Shown here: one piece after another, positions 10,109 to 19,067 of the stretch
How positions within the stretch are numbered: the stretch's first letter is position 1
Layout: each line of letters begins with the position of its first letter
Source: Bordetella ansorpii
GTDB taxonomy: Bacteria > Pseudomonadota > Gammaproteobacteria > Burkholderiales > Burkholderiaceae_B
Direction of reading: 5' to 3'
Assembly: GCF_900078315.1 (NCBI RefSeq)
Contig: NZ_FKBS01000029.1
Location: forward strand, 62,001 to 126,000
Length of the DNA stretch: 64,000 bases
Notes under the pieces: model-generated
Told to the model about the DNA's origin: nothing
The model's input: only the letters and a program-made list of their open reading frames with translations
Database searches by the model: none
Program-made: the position numbers and the translations under genes

Positions 10109-10990
10109 TTATCGCGTCCCGCCGACGCCAGAATCCGCCAGGGCCGGGGGTGGCTTCACGGCAAACCCTTTTTCGAACCGCTGGATTTCCTGGGTGGCGC
10201 CCAGGTAGATCTGCACGGACGCACGCCCGCCATGGCCCGCGCCGCGAACTGGCGCGGCGATCATCCTGGCCGGTATTTGTGGCGACCGAGGCATCGCTGA
10301 CGCCGCTTCGGGCAGATCGGGCGCCGGCGCCGTGGCCAGCGGCGAGACCGCCGACGCGACGGGACCGCCCGCCATCCGGCGGTACGTGCCCATCACCCGC
10401 TCGACGTACGTGCGCGTTTCCGCGTAGTTCGGAATGCGGTTGCCCGAGCGCTGCACCGCGCCCTCCCCTGCGTTGTAGGCCGCCACCGCCAGTTCGGTAT
10501 CGCCGCCGAACAGCCTGAGCAGGTCGCTGAGGTAGCGGCTGCCCGCATCGACGTTGCCATGCAACCGGTGCATGTTGTCCTTCAACGCGAGCGCGTCTTC
10601 GCCGGTGATGCCATAGCGGCGCGCCGTGTCCGGCATCAGTTGCATGACGCCGACGGCGCCCTTGGGCGATACCGCCTGCGTGTCGAATCCCGACTCGGCC
10701 TGGGCCACCGCGTACAGCAAGGCATAATCCACGCCGTGCCGCGACGCGGCGCTTTGCAGCGCGCCCTTGACGTCCGCCGGCGGCTCGGCCAGGCGGCCTG
10801 CTGGCGCGCCCTTCAAGTCCTTGAACAGCAGGCGGTAGCTGTCATCCAGCGCCGTCGCGGCAAACGAGGCCTGCCCCTGCGCGCCGAACGACACATAGAC
10901 GTCGGCCGCCCGCGCGCCGACGGCGGCGCAGCACAGCGACAAGGCAATCAGGCATTGCCGCGGCAGCGGCGATCGGGCGTGGGCAGGCAT
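10109..10990 (-). CDS. Lytic murein transglycosylase (SLT domain)
   Basis: A periplasmic enzyme that cuts the MurNAc-GlcNAc bond of peptidoglycan. A signal peptide (cleavage near ARA-ADV, residue 28) is followed by the SLT domain: catalytic Glu in AVAQAESGFD, GVMQLMPDTA, and LAVAAYNAGEGAV. The roughly 90 C-terminal residues are Pro/Ala-rich and of unknown role. Single-domain SLT proteins of this kind often accompany secretion or pilus loci; here the Tad cluster begins 2.6 kb away with a two-component system between. It is convergent with cueR, and in the 90 bases between them only a weak stem (GTACGG/CCGTAC) is visible. Confidence 0.87.
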   Translation of the reverse strand: MPAHARSPLPRQCLIALSLCCAAVGARAADVYVSFGAQGQASFAATALDDSYRLLFKDLKGAPAGRLAEPPADVKGALQSAASRHGVDYALLYAVAQAESGFDTQAVSPKGAVGVMQLMPDTARRYGITGEDALALKDNMHRLHGNVDAGSRYLSDLLRLFGGDTELAVAAYNAGEGAVQRSGNRIPNYAETRTYVERVMGTYRRMAGGPVASAVSPLATAPAPDLPEAASAMPRSPQIPARMIAAPVRGAGHGGRASVQIYLGATQEIQRFEKGFAVKPPPALADSGVGGTR

Positions 10991-11249
10991 GCGGAAACGG
11001 AAGCAAGGGCGATGGCCGGCAGGGCTGCGCGGCCGATTTTTGGCGGATTCGCCATTATGACGTAATGAAAACCATTTCTATTTGGGTTATCATTAAATCT
11101 GCTTAAGTTTGTCGCAGAAGAACAAGAGTGCGGATTAGGATCATGCTGTTAACACGGAACCCCATCAGGCGAATGGATGACTCCGCCTGTAGGCGCAGCC
11201 GCGCCGTGCGCGGGTTTCCGGGCAATGCGACAGCTTGGTGAGGAAAAGC
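10991..11249. promoter_or_regulatory. Divergent promoter region of the transglycosylase and the response regulator
   Basis: 259 bases without a gene. An AT-rich core (about 11055-11110) includes a weak Fur-like 19-mer at 11061-11079 (11 of 19 positions by hand). No clear sigma-70 pair stands out on either strand. A good ribosome binding site (GAGGAAA) precedes the response regulator. Confidence 0.35.
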
Positions 11250-11918
11250 ATGCGAATTCTGCTGATCGAGGATGACAGCAAGGTCAGCTATTGGCTGGTG
11301 AGCAAGTTCCAGTCCAGTGGCCACCACTGCGTCCCCGTCGAATCCGGCGAACAGGCGCTGCAAGCCCTGGATGGCGAGGCTTTCGACATCATCGTGCTGG
11401 ACCGCATGCTGCCCGGCATCGACGGCATCGAGGTGCTGCGCCGCCTGGCCGGCAAGCCGCATCCGCCGGTCATCATCCTGTCCGCCGTCGACCAGGCCTC
11501 GCAACGCGTGGAAGGCCTGCGCGCCGGCGCCCAGGACTATCTGGGCAAGCCCTTCGACTTCCCCGAACTGATGGTGCGCATGGAGTTGCTGGTCCGACGC
11601 AACGAAGAGGCGCCCGGCAACGGCCCCCACCTCTGCGTGCACGATCTGCAGATCGACATGATGCGCCGCAAGGTGACGCGGTCGGGCCGGCCCATCATGC
11701 TGACCGACAAGGAATTCCTGCTGCTGAGCACCCTGGCCGAGCACGCGGGCCAGACCGTGCCGCGCGGCATGCTGCTGGAAAAGGTCTGGGGGTTGCAGTT
11801 CGATCCCCGCACCAACCTGATCGACGTGCACGTGTCGAAACTGCGCTCGAAGATCGACAAGGACTTCACCCGTCCGCTGCTGCGGACCGTGCGTGCCATG
11901 GGTTACGTCCTGGGTTGA
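11250..11918 (+). CDS. OmpR-family response regulator
   Basis: A 222-residue two-domain regulator. The receiver domain (1-115) has the acidic pair E7/D8/D9, phosphoacceptor D51 in IIVLDRMLPG, and K100 in YLGKPFD; the winged-helix DNA-binding domain follows (130-222, LTDKEFLLLSTL, RTNLIDVHVSKLRSKI). The histidine kinase gene follows after 5 bases. The pair lies directly upstream of the flp/Tad cluster on the same strand, so control of that cluster is likely but inferred. Confidence 0.92.
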   Translation: MRILLIEDDSKVSYWLVSKFQSSGHHCVPVESGEQALQALDGEAFDIIVLDRMLPGIDGIEVLRRLAGKPHPPVIILSAVDQASQRVEGLRAGAQDYLGKPFDFPELMVRMELLVRRNEEAPGNGPHLCVHDLQIDMMRRKVTRSGRPIMLTDKEFLLLSTLAEHAGQTVPRGMLLEKVWGLQFDPRTNLIDVHVSKLRSKIDKDFTRPLLRTVRAMGYVLG

Positions 11919-11923
11919 GCGGC

Positions 11924-13462
11924 ATGAGCTGGAGTATCGTCGCCGCCGGCTTGCGCAGGGGGTTCCTGCAGCCTGGCTCGTCGGGAACGTGGCATGCGTT
12001 CTGGCGCGGCGACCGCCCACGCGTGGTCGCCATGGGCGCCAATGGCGAGATCGCGCCGCTGTACAACAGCCACTTCCGGCAGGCCTCGTGCGTGGCGTTC
12101 ATCTTCCTGCTGGTGACGCTGGGCTCGATCGCCTGGGGCCAGAACCTGCTGGAGCAGGTGATGGTGCGCCACGTCAAGGACATGATCTCGGCCGAGATCC
12201 GCGCCCGCCAGGGCCTGGGCGACCGCGATGGCACGCAGCAGCTGGCCCGCCAGTTGGGCCAGTCGGAAGCCACCCCCAGGCGCGAACGCGCCGCCGCGGT
12301 GCAGGCGGCCGACGGCACGCTGGCCTATGGCATGCCCGAACTGCTGTCGACCGACATGTGCGCGCCCGGCGCGCACGCGTGCAGCGGCTGGCTGCGTGCT
12401 TCGCTGGACAGCGACCAGGGCATGCGCGAATGGCTGGGCTACGCCTATACCCTGCCCCAGGGCGGCCGCTACGTGGTGGCCTACGACATCCTGCCCATGC
12501 TCAACCGCATCTATCCCGTGCCGCTGGTGGTGGGCCTGAGCGTGTTCACGGCCCTGCTGATGAGCCTGGGCGTGGGCATGTACTCGAGCTTCGACGCCAC
12601 CAAGCGCATCAACCGCATCCGGCAGGCGATGGCGCGTTTCGCGCGGGGCGAAACCGACTCGCGCGTGGGCGTGCTGGGCCGCCACGACGAATTCGACCAG
12701 TTGGGCAAGGACGTGAACACCGCCCTGGAGCGCATCGATTTCCTGATGGAGGAAGTGCGCAATGCCGCCAACCACATCGCCCACGAACTGCGCACGCCGC
12801 TGACGCGCCTGCAGCAGCGGCTGTCCAATGTGGCGGAAGCCGCGCAGGGCAGCACGGCCACCAGCGGCGAGGTGGCGCTGGCCGAGGAAGAGATCCGGCA
12901 CATCCAGTACCTGTTCCGCACGGTGATGCGCATCAGCGAGATCGAGACCGGCCGCTGCCACCATGAATCCTCGCCGATCGACGCGCAAGCCATGCTGGCG
13001 GACCTGAACGACTATTACGGCGTGCTGGCGGAAGAACGCCATCTGACGATGCACCTGCGCATCGAGGAGCCGCTGCATCTGGTGGGCGACCGGCCGCTGC
13101 TGTTCCAGGCCATGGTGAACCTGGTCGAGAACGCCATCAAGTACGCGCCCGAAGGCAGCGCCGTCACGCTGCTGGCGCGCGAACGCGCGGATGCGGTCGA
13201 ACTGGGCGTCGCCGACGAAGGCCCCGGCATCGACACCAACCAGCGCGGCCAGGCGGTGCAGCGTTTCCGCCGCCTGGCGCGCGACCGCGCCATTGCCGGA
13301 CATGGCCTGGGCCTGCCGCTGGTGCAGGCCGTGGCGGGACTGCACGGCGGCAGCCTGGTGCTGGCCGACAACGATCTGCCGCGCCTGCACGAGTCGGGTC
13401 CGACCCGCACGCGCGGCCTGCTGGCCTTGCTGCACCTGCCGCAGGCGCCCGCCGCGCATTGA
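11924..13462 (+). CDS. Membrane sensor histidine kinase
   Basis: 512 residues. Two membrane segments (about 55-75 and 199-222) flank a periplasmic sensor region of about 120 residues that contains a Cys pair (MCAPGAHAC). HAMP follows (about 223-280), then the H-box IAHELRTPLTR with H287, the N-box NLVENAIKYAP, G1 DEGPGID and G2 GHGLGLPL. The start ATG at 11924 comes right after the regulator stop. Its signal is unknown. The first 50 residues before the first membrane segment form an unusually long cytoplasmic N-terminus. Confidence 0.9.
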   Translation: MSWSIVAAGLRRGFLQPGSSGTWHAFWRGDRPRVVAMGANGEIAPLYNSHFRQASCVAFIFLLVTLGSIAWGQNLLEQVMVRHVKDMISAEIRARQGLGDRDGTQQLARQLGQSEATPRRERAAAVQAADGTLAYGMPELLSTDMCAPGAHACSGWLRASLDSDQGMREWLGYAYTLPQGGRYVVAYDILPMLNRIYPVPLVVGLSVFTALLMSLGVGMYSSFDATKRINRIRQAMARFARGETDSRVGVLGRHDEFDQLGKDVNTALERIDFLMEEVRNAANHIAHELRTPLTRLQQRLSNVAEAAQGSTATSGEVALAEEEIRHIQYLFRTVMRISEIETGRCHHESSPIDAQAMLADLNDYYGVLAEERHLTMHLRIEEPLHLVGDRPLLFQAMVNLVENAIKYAPEGSAVTLLARERADAVELGVADEGPGIDTNQRGQAVQRFRRLARDRAIAGHGLGLPLVQAVAGLHGGSLVLADNDLPRLHESGPTRTRGLLALLHLPQAPAAH

Positions 13463-13470
13463 TCCTGAAC

Positions 13471-13520
13471 GAGTCTTAATGATCCGAGTGTTGCCCCTCT
13501 CTATGCAAATGAGTCCTAAT
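13471..13520. promoter_or_regulatory. Two direct repeats upstream of flp (possible regulator sites)
   Basis: GAGTCTTAAT (13471-13480) and GAGTCCTAAT (13511-13520) are 40 bases apart, about four helical turns, in the only gap between the two-component system and flp. OmpR-type regulators usually bind direct repeats, so this is a reasonable candidate site for the regulator encoded at 11250. Binding is inferred. Confidence 0.45.
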
Positions 13521-13592
13521 AACGTCTGTACGGTCGACGGCCTGCCCGACGGCCTGCGCCACGCATAGACCCCTTTTTTTCTGGATTATTCC

Positions 13593-13796
13593 GTGACTTC
13601 CCGAATCCGAGACTTCCTGCGCGACGAAAGCGGCGTGACCGCCATCGAATACGGCATCCTGGCCGCCGCCATGGCGGCGGCCGTCGGCGTCATCTTCGGC
13701 TCCGACGGCGCCTTCATCACCGCGCTGCGCAACAAGTTCGACGCCATCGCCTCCGACATCACCGAAGCCGGCACCGACACCAAGTCGGGCGGCTGA
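13593..13796 (+). CDS. flp: Flp-type pilin
   Basis: A 67-residue type IVb pilin, the structural subunit of the Tad pilus. The start is GTG. The prepilin motif is textbook: a basic leader, then cleavage after Gly in DESG-VTAIEY, placing Glu and Tyr at mature positions 5 and 6, followed by a hydrophobic helix (GILAAAMAAAVGVIF). The C-terminal half is short and polar. It is the first gene of the Tad cluster. A T-rich tract (13571-13579) precedes it. Confidence 0.93.
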   Translation: MTSRIRDFLRDESGVTAIEYGILAAAMAAAVGVIFGSDGAFITALRNKFDAIASDITEAGTDTKSGG

Positions 13797-13816
13797 GCAG
13801 GGCCCACGCAAGCACC

Positions 13817-14350
13817 ATGGGTTCTTCGTTGCCTGCCTTCATCATCCTGCCGGCATTGGCCTGGGCGGCCGTCTCCGACCTGCTCTACCGCCGGATCAGC
13901 AACCGCCTGGTGCTGACGCTGCTGGTGGCGTGGGCGGGCTACGCCGGCTGGATGCTGATGCAAGGCGCGAACCCCGAGGTGCGCAACTGGCTGCTTACCG
14001 GCGTGCTGGCCGCGGCGGGCATCCTGGTGGCGGGCTACGTCCTGTTCACCATGCGCTGGATGGGCGCGGGCGACGCCAAGCTGATGGCGGTGCTGGCGCT
14101 GTGGCTGGGCGACCAGACCTTCGTCTTCCTGATCGTGACCTCGCTGGCGGGCGGCGTGCTGGCCCTGATGCTGCCGCTGCTGCGCATGGTGGAGCGCACG
14201 CTGGGCTTCGGCTTGCTGCAGATCAACGCCTGGCTGTCGGCCATGGTGTTCCCGGTGCCGCACGCCTTGCAGGAGCAACCCGTGCAAGGCATTCCCTACG
14301 GGCTGGCCATCGCCTGCGGCGGCGCCTTCGCCCTGTGGGGCCACACCTAG
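13817..14350 (+). CDS. tadV: Prepilin peptidase TadV/CpaA
   Basis: An A24-family aspartic membrane peptidase that matures the Flp pilin and the TadE/F pseudopilins. 177 residues with about five membrane helices. The two catalytic Asp sit in AVSDLLYRRISN (first loop) and GAGDAKL (second, the GxGD motif). It lacks the N-methylation domain of large PilD enzymes, as expected for TadV. It starts 20 bases after flp; a 111-base gap follows before cpaB. Confidence 0.92.
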   Translation: MGSSLPAFIILPALAWAAVSDLLYRRISNRLVLTLLVAWAGYAGWMLMQGANPEVRNWLLTGVLAAAGILVAGYVLFTMRWMGAGDAKLMAVLALWLGDQTFVFLIVTSLAGGVLALMLPLLRMVERTLGFGLLQINAWLSAMVFPVPHALQEQPVQGIPYGLAIACGGAFALWGHT

Positions 14351-14461
14351 CCTTGCCCCGCGCCAGGCCGACCCGGCTGGCGACCGACCCTGACCTTCTG
14401 CATTTCCCAGGGCGCGTCTTGCCATAAACGTAAACGAAAGTGCAAATCAATTCCATTTGAA

Positions 14462-15451
14462 ATGAAAACGCGATCCTTGATCCTGCTCGCCTCGGCAGTC
14501 ACGCTGGCGGCGGGCGCCGCCCTGGTGGGCCGCTCGCTGATGCGCCCGCCCCCTCCCGTGACGATCGTCAAGGAAGTGCCCGCGCAGGCCGCGCCCAAGC
14601 CGCCCGTGCGTTATGTGCTGTCGGCCGGCGATGCGATGGCGGCGGGCCTGTTCGTCAAGAGCGATACGCTGAAGACGCTGAACTGGCGTGAGACGACCGA
14701 CGATGCCGTGCGCGCCGACGACTTCGCCGCAGCCAATGACCAAGAACGCCGCAAGATCGAACGCGAGATCTACGGCGCGGCCCTGCGACAGCCGCTGACG
14801 GCGGGCCAGACCCTGACCCAGGGCGCGCTGGTCTACCCCGGCGAGCCGGGTTTCCTGGCCGCCGTGCTGACGCCGGGCATGCGCGCCGTATCGATTCCCA
14901 CCAGCGCCGTGGACAGCAACTCGGGCCTGGTCAACTCGGGCGACCGGGTCGATGTCATCCTGGCCCTGCAGCGCGATGGAGTGGAAAAGCCTTCGCCCAT
15001 GCCCAACAGTGAATACGCGATGCTGGCTTCCCAGACCATCGTGCGCAACGTACGCGTGCTGGCCATGAACAACAACGCCGTCTCGCTGACGCCTCCCGCC
15101 GATCCCGAAGCCGCGGCGGCGGCCGAGAAAACATCCGGCAAGCGCGCCGCAGCGGACAACGCCAAGCGCAACAACCGCTCTCTGCCCGCCCCCAACACGT
15201 TGTTCTACGAGAGCCTGACGCTGGAAGTCAGCCCGGCCGACGCCGAACGGCTGGCGCTGGCGCGCGAAGTGGGCACGCTGCAGGTCGCCCTGTTGAGCAT
15301 GCACGAAGCGCAGACGTCCGTGGCCGCGTCTCGTGAAGCCACCCGCCTGAACGCCGCAACCGCCGTGTTCGACGGAACCACGCCTCGCATGGTGAATACC
15401 TACCAGGGCACCGCCGCGGCCGTACAGACCTACCGCGGCAACCGCAACTGA
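14462..15451 (+). CDS. cpaB: Tad pilus assembly protein CpaB/RcpC
   Basis: A 329-residue periplasmic protein with an N-terminal hydrophobic anchor/signal (MKTRSLILLASAVTLAAGAA), a SAF/RcpC domain (about 50-200: RYVLSAGDAM, GMRAVSIPTSAVD, GDRVDVIL) and a C-terminal region LTLEVSPADAERLALARE typical of CpaB. It is thought to stabilise or gate the secretin. The stretch at 220-240 is Ala/Lys-rich. It lies 5 bases before cpaC. Confidence 0.9.
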   Translation: MKTRSLILLASAVTLAAGAALVGRSLMRPPPPVTIVKEVPAQAAPKPPVRYVLSAGDAMAAGLFVKSDTLKTLNWRETTDDAVRADDFAAANDQERRKIEREIYGAALRQPLTAGQTLTQGALVYPGEPGFLAAVLTPGMRAVSIPTSAVDSNSGLVNSGDRVDVILALQRDGVEKPSPMPNSEYAMLASQTIVRNVRVLAMNNNAVSLTPPADPEAAAAAEKTSGKRAAADNAKRNNRSLPAPNTLFYESLTLEVSPADAERLALAREVGTLQVALLSMHEAQTSVAASREATRLNAATAVFDGTTPRMVNTYQGTAAAVQTYRGNRN

Positions 15452-15456
15452 TCGCC

Positions 15457-17034
15457 ATGCGCCTCTTCCGTTCTCGCGCGGCCTCGCCCGCGCCTCTTTC
15501 GGCTCGACCTTCCGATTTCGACATGATCCAGACCGTGGCCCGTCCGGGCGCAGACTTTCCCTTCGCCCGGCTGTGCCTGGCCGCCGCGCTGTCGCTGTAC
15601 GGCGTGGCGCACGCCGCGCAACCCTCCCAGGCAGGCGCCGCCGGCGCCGGCCCGCAAGCGTTGCAGCAGGTGCAGCCCACCGGCGTCATCACGCTGAACG
15701 TGCGCGAAGGCCATCTGCTCAAGCTCAAGCGCGACGCGGCCAAGGTGCTGGTGGCTGATCCGCGTATCGCCAGCTTCCAGGTGCCCTCGCCCAACAACAT
15801 CTTCGTGTTCGCGCAGGCCGTGGGCACGACCACGCTCTATGCGCTGGATGCCAACGACCAGGTCATCGCCGCCATCAAGGTGGTGGCCGAACATGATTTG
15901 AATGCGCTGCGCGAACAGATCAAGCGCACGGTGCCCGATGCGGATATCGAGCTCGAAGCGTCGATGAACAATCGCATCATCGTGCGCGGCAAGGTACGCA
16001 CGCCGATTGAATCGAAGCAAGTGGCGGACCAGATCCAGGCCTATCTGGACGGCCTGGCCTCTTCGCCTGCCGGCCAGAGCGGCGGCGGCGCGGGCGGCGG
16101 TGGTGGCGGAGCCAACGGCGCCAACCGGCGCGACCAGGTCATCAACCAGTTGAAGGTGGAACTGTCCTCGCAGATCAACATCCAGGTCCGCGTGGTGGAA
16201 GTATCCCGCACTCTGTCGCACGAACTGGGTTTCGACTGGGCCGCCACGCTGAACTCGGGCCGTGGCGCCTGGGGCATCATGACCGGCAGCGGCGGCGCGG
16301 GCTTCGCCCCGGTCAGCGGCACGGTCAACCCGTCGCTGTTCGATTCACTGACGGGCCGCACGCTCTCGCAGATGGTGCCCGGCACCTCGACCTCGCGCAT
16401 CGGGATCGGCGGCATGCGCACACGAGGCAACTTCACCATGGGCGGCCTGATTTCGGCGCTGTCGTCCGAGGGCTTCGCCACCGTGCTGGCCGAACCCAAC
16501 CTGACGGCGATGTCCGGCGAAAGCGCGGCCTTCGCGGCCGGCGGCGAAGTGCCCATCGTCATCATCACCAACAACAACGTGCAGATCGACTTCAAGTCGT
16601 ACGGTGTGATCCTGCGCATGACGCCCACGCTGCTGTCGGCCAACCGCATCAGCCTGCACATCGCGCCCGAGGTCAGCGAGCTGACCGAGGACGGCGCCGT
16701 CACGCTGGAAGGCATCTCGATTCCCGCGCTGAAGGTGCGCCGCGCCGATACCACCGTGGAACTGGCCAGCGGGCAGAGCTTCGCGCTGGCCGGCATGCTG
16801 CGCTCGACGCAGGCGCAGACCATGCAGGGCGTGCCGGGCTTGAGCAGCATTCCCTTGCTGGGCAGGCTGTTCGAGCACGAGGTGTCGGCCAAGGCCGACA
16901 CCGAGCTGGTCATCCTGGTGACGGCCAACGTGGTCGATCCCGTGGCCCCCGGCGAACTGCAAGTGCCGGGCCAGGACCTGCCGGGCCTGAAGGAACTGCT
17001 GCCGCAACAAGCCTCCATCGGCTACCTGTACTGA
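15457..17034 (+). CDS. cpaC: Tad secretin CpaC/RcpA
   Basis: Forms the outer-membrane pore for the pilus. 525 residues (an in-frame ATG at 15523 would give 503 and a more compact signal peptide ending VAHA). Order: pilus/BON-like N domains (about 70-190), a Gly-rich linker near 205-220, then the secretin domain (GFATVLAEPNLTAMSGESA, VPIVIITNNN, LASGQSFALAGML, VPGLSSIPLLGRLF). These motifs are diagnostic for type II/IV secretins. Confidence 0.93.
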   Translation: MRLFRSRAASPAPLSARPSDFDMIQTVARPGADFPFARLCLAAALSLYGVAHAAQPSQAGAAGAGPQALQQVQPTGVITLNVREGHLLKLKRDAAKVLVADPRIASFQVPSPNNIFVFAQAVGTTTLYALDANDQVIAAIKVVAEHDLNALREQIKRTVPDADIELEASMNNRIIVRGKVRTPIESKQVADQIQAYLDGLASSPAGQSGGGAGGGGGGANGANRRDQVINQLKVELSSQINIQVRVVEVSRTLSHELGFDWAATLNSGRGAWGIMTGSGGAGFAPVSGTVNPSLFDSLTGRTLSQMVPGTSTSRIGIGGMRTRGNFTMGGLISALSSEGFATVLAEPNLTAMSGESAAFAAGGEVPIVIITNNNVQIDFKSYGVILRMTPTLLSANRISLHIAPEVSELTEDGAVTLEGISIPALKVRRADTTVELASGQSFALAGMLRSTQAQTMQGVPGLSSIPLLGRLFEHEVSAKADTELVILVTANVVDPVAPGELQVPGQDLPGLKELLPQQASIGYLY

Positions 17035-17053
17035 CGCCGCGTAGGAATACTCC

Positions 17054-17761
17054 ATGCAACACGACACGATCCGCACTTCCTCACGACCGGCGCCCCGGCG
17101 GCCGGCGCTCTGGGCCCTGCTGCCCCTGGCGATGACGCTGCTGCTGACCGGCTGCGACACGCCGATCAACAAGCTGCGCGCGTCGCGCTTCGGCGACGGC
17201 GCCGCGCCCCAGGCGATCCAGCCGGAACCCCGGGCCGCCGCCCTGGCGCTACAAGGCACGGCCGACGGCCAGGGCCTGACGCCCGAGTCGCTGCGCGCGG
17301 CCAATGCGCTGCTGACCCGTCAGGGCCGCATCGAACAGCAGGTCTTGACGCTGACGCCGTTCAACGCGCGCGGCGAGGTGTTGGCGCAACGCCTGGCGCA
17401 GGCCCTGGGCCGTGCCGGTGCACGCCAGCCGCGCGTGCTGGGCACCACGCTGGACGGCGAACGCCTGGCGCAGGCGGCCGAACAAGGCTGGGACCTGGAA
17501 CTGCAATCCGAGGCACTGACGCTGGACGCCTCGCGCTGCGGCATCGCCAAGCCCGGTGAAGTCACCGTCCATCCGTTCTACGGCGTGGGCACGCTGGGTT
17601 GCGCCACGCGCGCCAACCTGGCCCGCATGGTCAGCGATCCGCGCGACCTGTCACGCCCGCGCGCACTGGATGGCGCCGACGGCAAGGCCGCCGCCGAAGC
17701 GGTCGAGCGCTATCAGACCGGCGAAACGCGCGATCTGATCGACATCAACTTCGACAACTGA
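17054..17761 (+). CDS. cpaD: Tad pilus lipoprotein CpaD
   Basis: A 235-residue lipoprotein: signal sequence with lipobox LLLTGC (Cys near residue 34), then the CpaD domain with GCATRANLARMVSDPRDLSR near the C-terminus, the family's hallmark. It probably pilots or stabilises the CpaC secretin. It starts 19 bases after cpaC and ends 5 bases before cpaE. Confidence 0.88.
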   Translation: MQHDTIRTSSRPAPRRPALWALLPLAMTLLLTGCDTPINKLRASRFGDGAAPQAIQPEPRAAALALQGTADGQGLTPESLRAANALLTRQGRIEQQVLTLTPFNARGEVLAQRLAQALGRAGARQPRVLGTTLDGERLAQAAEQGWDLELQSEALTLDASRCGIAKPGEVTVHPFYGVGTLGCATRANLARMVSDPRDLSRPRALDGADGKAAAEAVERYQTGETRDLIDINFDN

Positions 17762-17766
17762 CGGCC

Positions 17767-19035
17767 ATGAGCGACACTTCTTCCTCGACCTCCGACGCCA
17801 TTTCCGGCGGACCGGCCGTCTTCGCGGCCGCGGCGGACCTCAAGCCCATCGGCGACCAGTTGGACCGGCTGCGCCGGCCCGCCACCGTGCTGCAGGCCGG
17901 CGGCCCCGCGCAAGCCATCGAATGGTGCGCGGCCAACACGCCGCCCTCGGTGCTGCTGGTCGACATCGCCGGCCACGCGCATCCCCTGTCCGCCTTGCTG
18001 GAGCTGGCCGCGCAGGCCGGCCCCGCCTGCCGCATCGTGGCATTGGGCCAGCAACAGGACGTGGACCTGTACCGCCAATTGCTGCAGGCCGGTATCTTCG
18101 ACTATCTCATCAAGCCGCCGCGCCTGGACCTGCTGGCCGACACGCTGGCTCGCGCCGACGATGACGCGCCGCTGGGCCACGGCGGCACGGCGCGCGCCGG
18201 GCGCACGGTGGCCATGACGGGCGTTGCGGGTGGCGTGGGCGTCAGTACCCTGGCCGCCGCGCTGGGCCAGTGGCTGGCGGGTTCGCGCCAGACGCCCACG
18301 GTGCTGGTGGACTTCGACCGCCGCAAGGGCGACCTGCCGCTGCTGCTGGGCCTGGAGGCCGACGCGGGACTGGCCAGCCTGCTGGCCGCGCCGGACATCG
18401 ATCCGCGCCTGCTGCAACGCACGTTGCTGGCCACGCAGCAAGGCCAGGCCAGCGGCCCCGCCCGCCTGCACCTGCTGGCGCAGCGTCCCGCCGCCGAAAC
18501 GCCGGTGGACCCGGAACGCGTGCTGGAACTGGGCGCCGTGCTGTGCCAGCTGTTCTCGCTGTCTCTGTGGGACCTGCCCTCGCATCGCCCCAACGGTGCC
18601 GATGAGGTGCTGGCCCATGCGGACGTACGCGTGGTGCTGTCCGAACTGACGGTACAGGGCGCGCGCAGCACCCATCGCCTGCTGACCCAGCTGGGCGACG
18701 AGAGCGGCGGGCAGCGCCTGCTGCTGGTGGCCAGCGCCGCCCGCCACCAGCAGCGCGCCCCGCTGGAGCACGCCCAGTTCGAGGAATTCGTCGGGCGTGG
18801 CATCGACCTGCACCTGCCCTACGCCGGCACGGCCCTGTCGGCCAGCCTGCTGCAGGGGCCGCTGAATCTGCCCACGGCTTCGCCCTATGCCCAGGCCGTG
18901 GCGCAGTTGGGCTCCCGCATCCTGGGCCTGCCCGATGCCGCGGGCGCGCAAGCCGGCGGCATGGCGCAGCGCCTGCGCGCCTGGCTGAACCGCCCTGCGG
19001 CGACCAGCCGAACGCGCCAGGCGGCACGCGCCTGA
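17767..19035 (+). CDS. cpaE: Tad localisation ATPase CpaE/TadZ
   Basis: A 422-residue MinD/ParA-like protein with an N-terminal receiver-like domain (about 15-130, without the phosphoacceptor arrangement of true regulators) and a C-terminal deviant-Walker ATPase domain. The P-loop reads GVAGGVGVSTLAAAL: the signature Lys of ParA/MinD and the canonical Lys before Ser/Thr are both replaced. TadZ proteins are thought to mark the pole where the Tad machine is built. The C-terminus is Ala/Arg-rich. Confidence 0.87.
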   Translation: MSDTSSSTSDAISGGPAVFAAAADLKPIGDQLDRLRRPATVLQAGGPAQAIEWCAANTPPSVLLVDIAGHAHPLSALLELAAQAGPACRIVALGQQQDVDLYRQLLQAGIFDYLIKPPRLDLLADTLARADDDAPLGHGGTARAGRTVAMTGVAGGVGVSTLAAALGQWLAGSRQTPTVLVDFDRRKGDLPLLLGLEADAGLASLLAAPDIDPRLLQRTLLATQQGQASGPARLHLLAQRPAAETPVDPERVLELGAVLCQLFSLSLWDLPSHRPNGADEVLAHADVRVVLSELTVQGARSTHRLLTQLGDESGGQRLLLVASAARHQQRAPLEHAQFEEFVGRGIDLHLPYAGTALSASLLQGPLNLPTASPYAQAVAQLGSRILGLPDAAGAQAGGMAQRLRAWLNRPAATSRTRQAARA

Positions 19036-19067
19036 GCCCCCGACGTCCCGCGCCCGAGAGATCCCCC

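Noticed and set aside
11061-11079. Fur box before the transglycosylase/two-component genes
   Set aside because: Only 11 of 19 consensus positions match by hand and neither gene has an evident iron role; kept only as a weak remark.
16080-16125. Gly-rich tract in cpaC as a possible frameshift or repeat-driven switch
   Set aside because: It is a plain in-frame Gly linker between the N domains and the secretin domain, common in the family.
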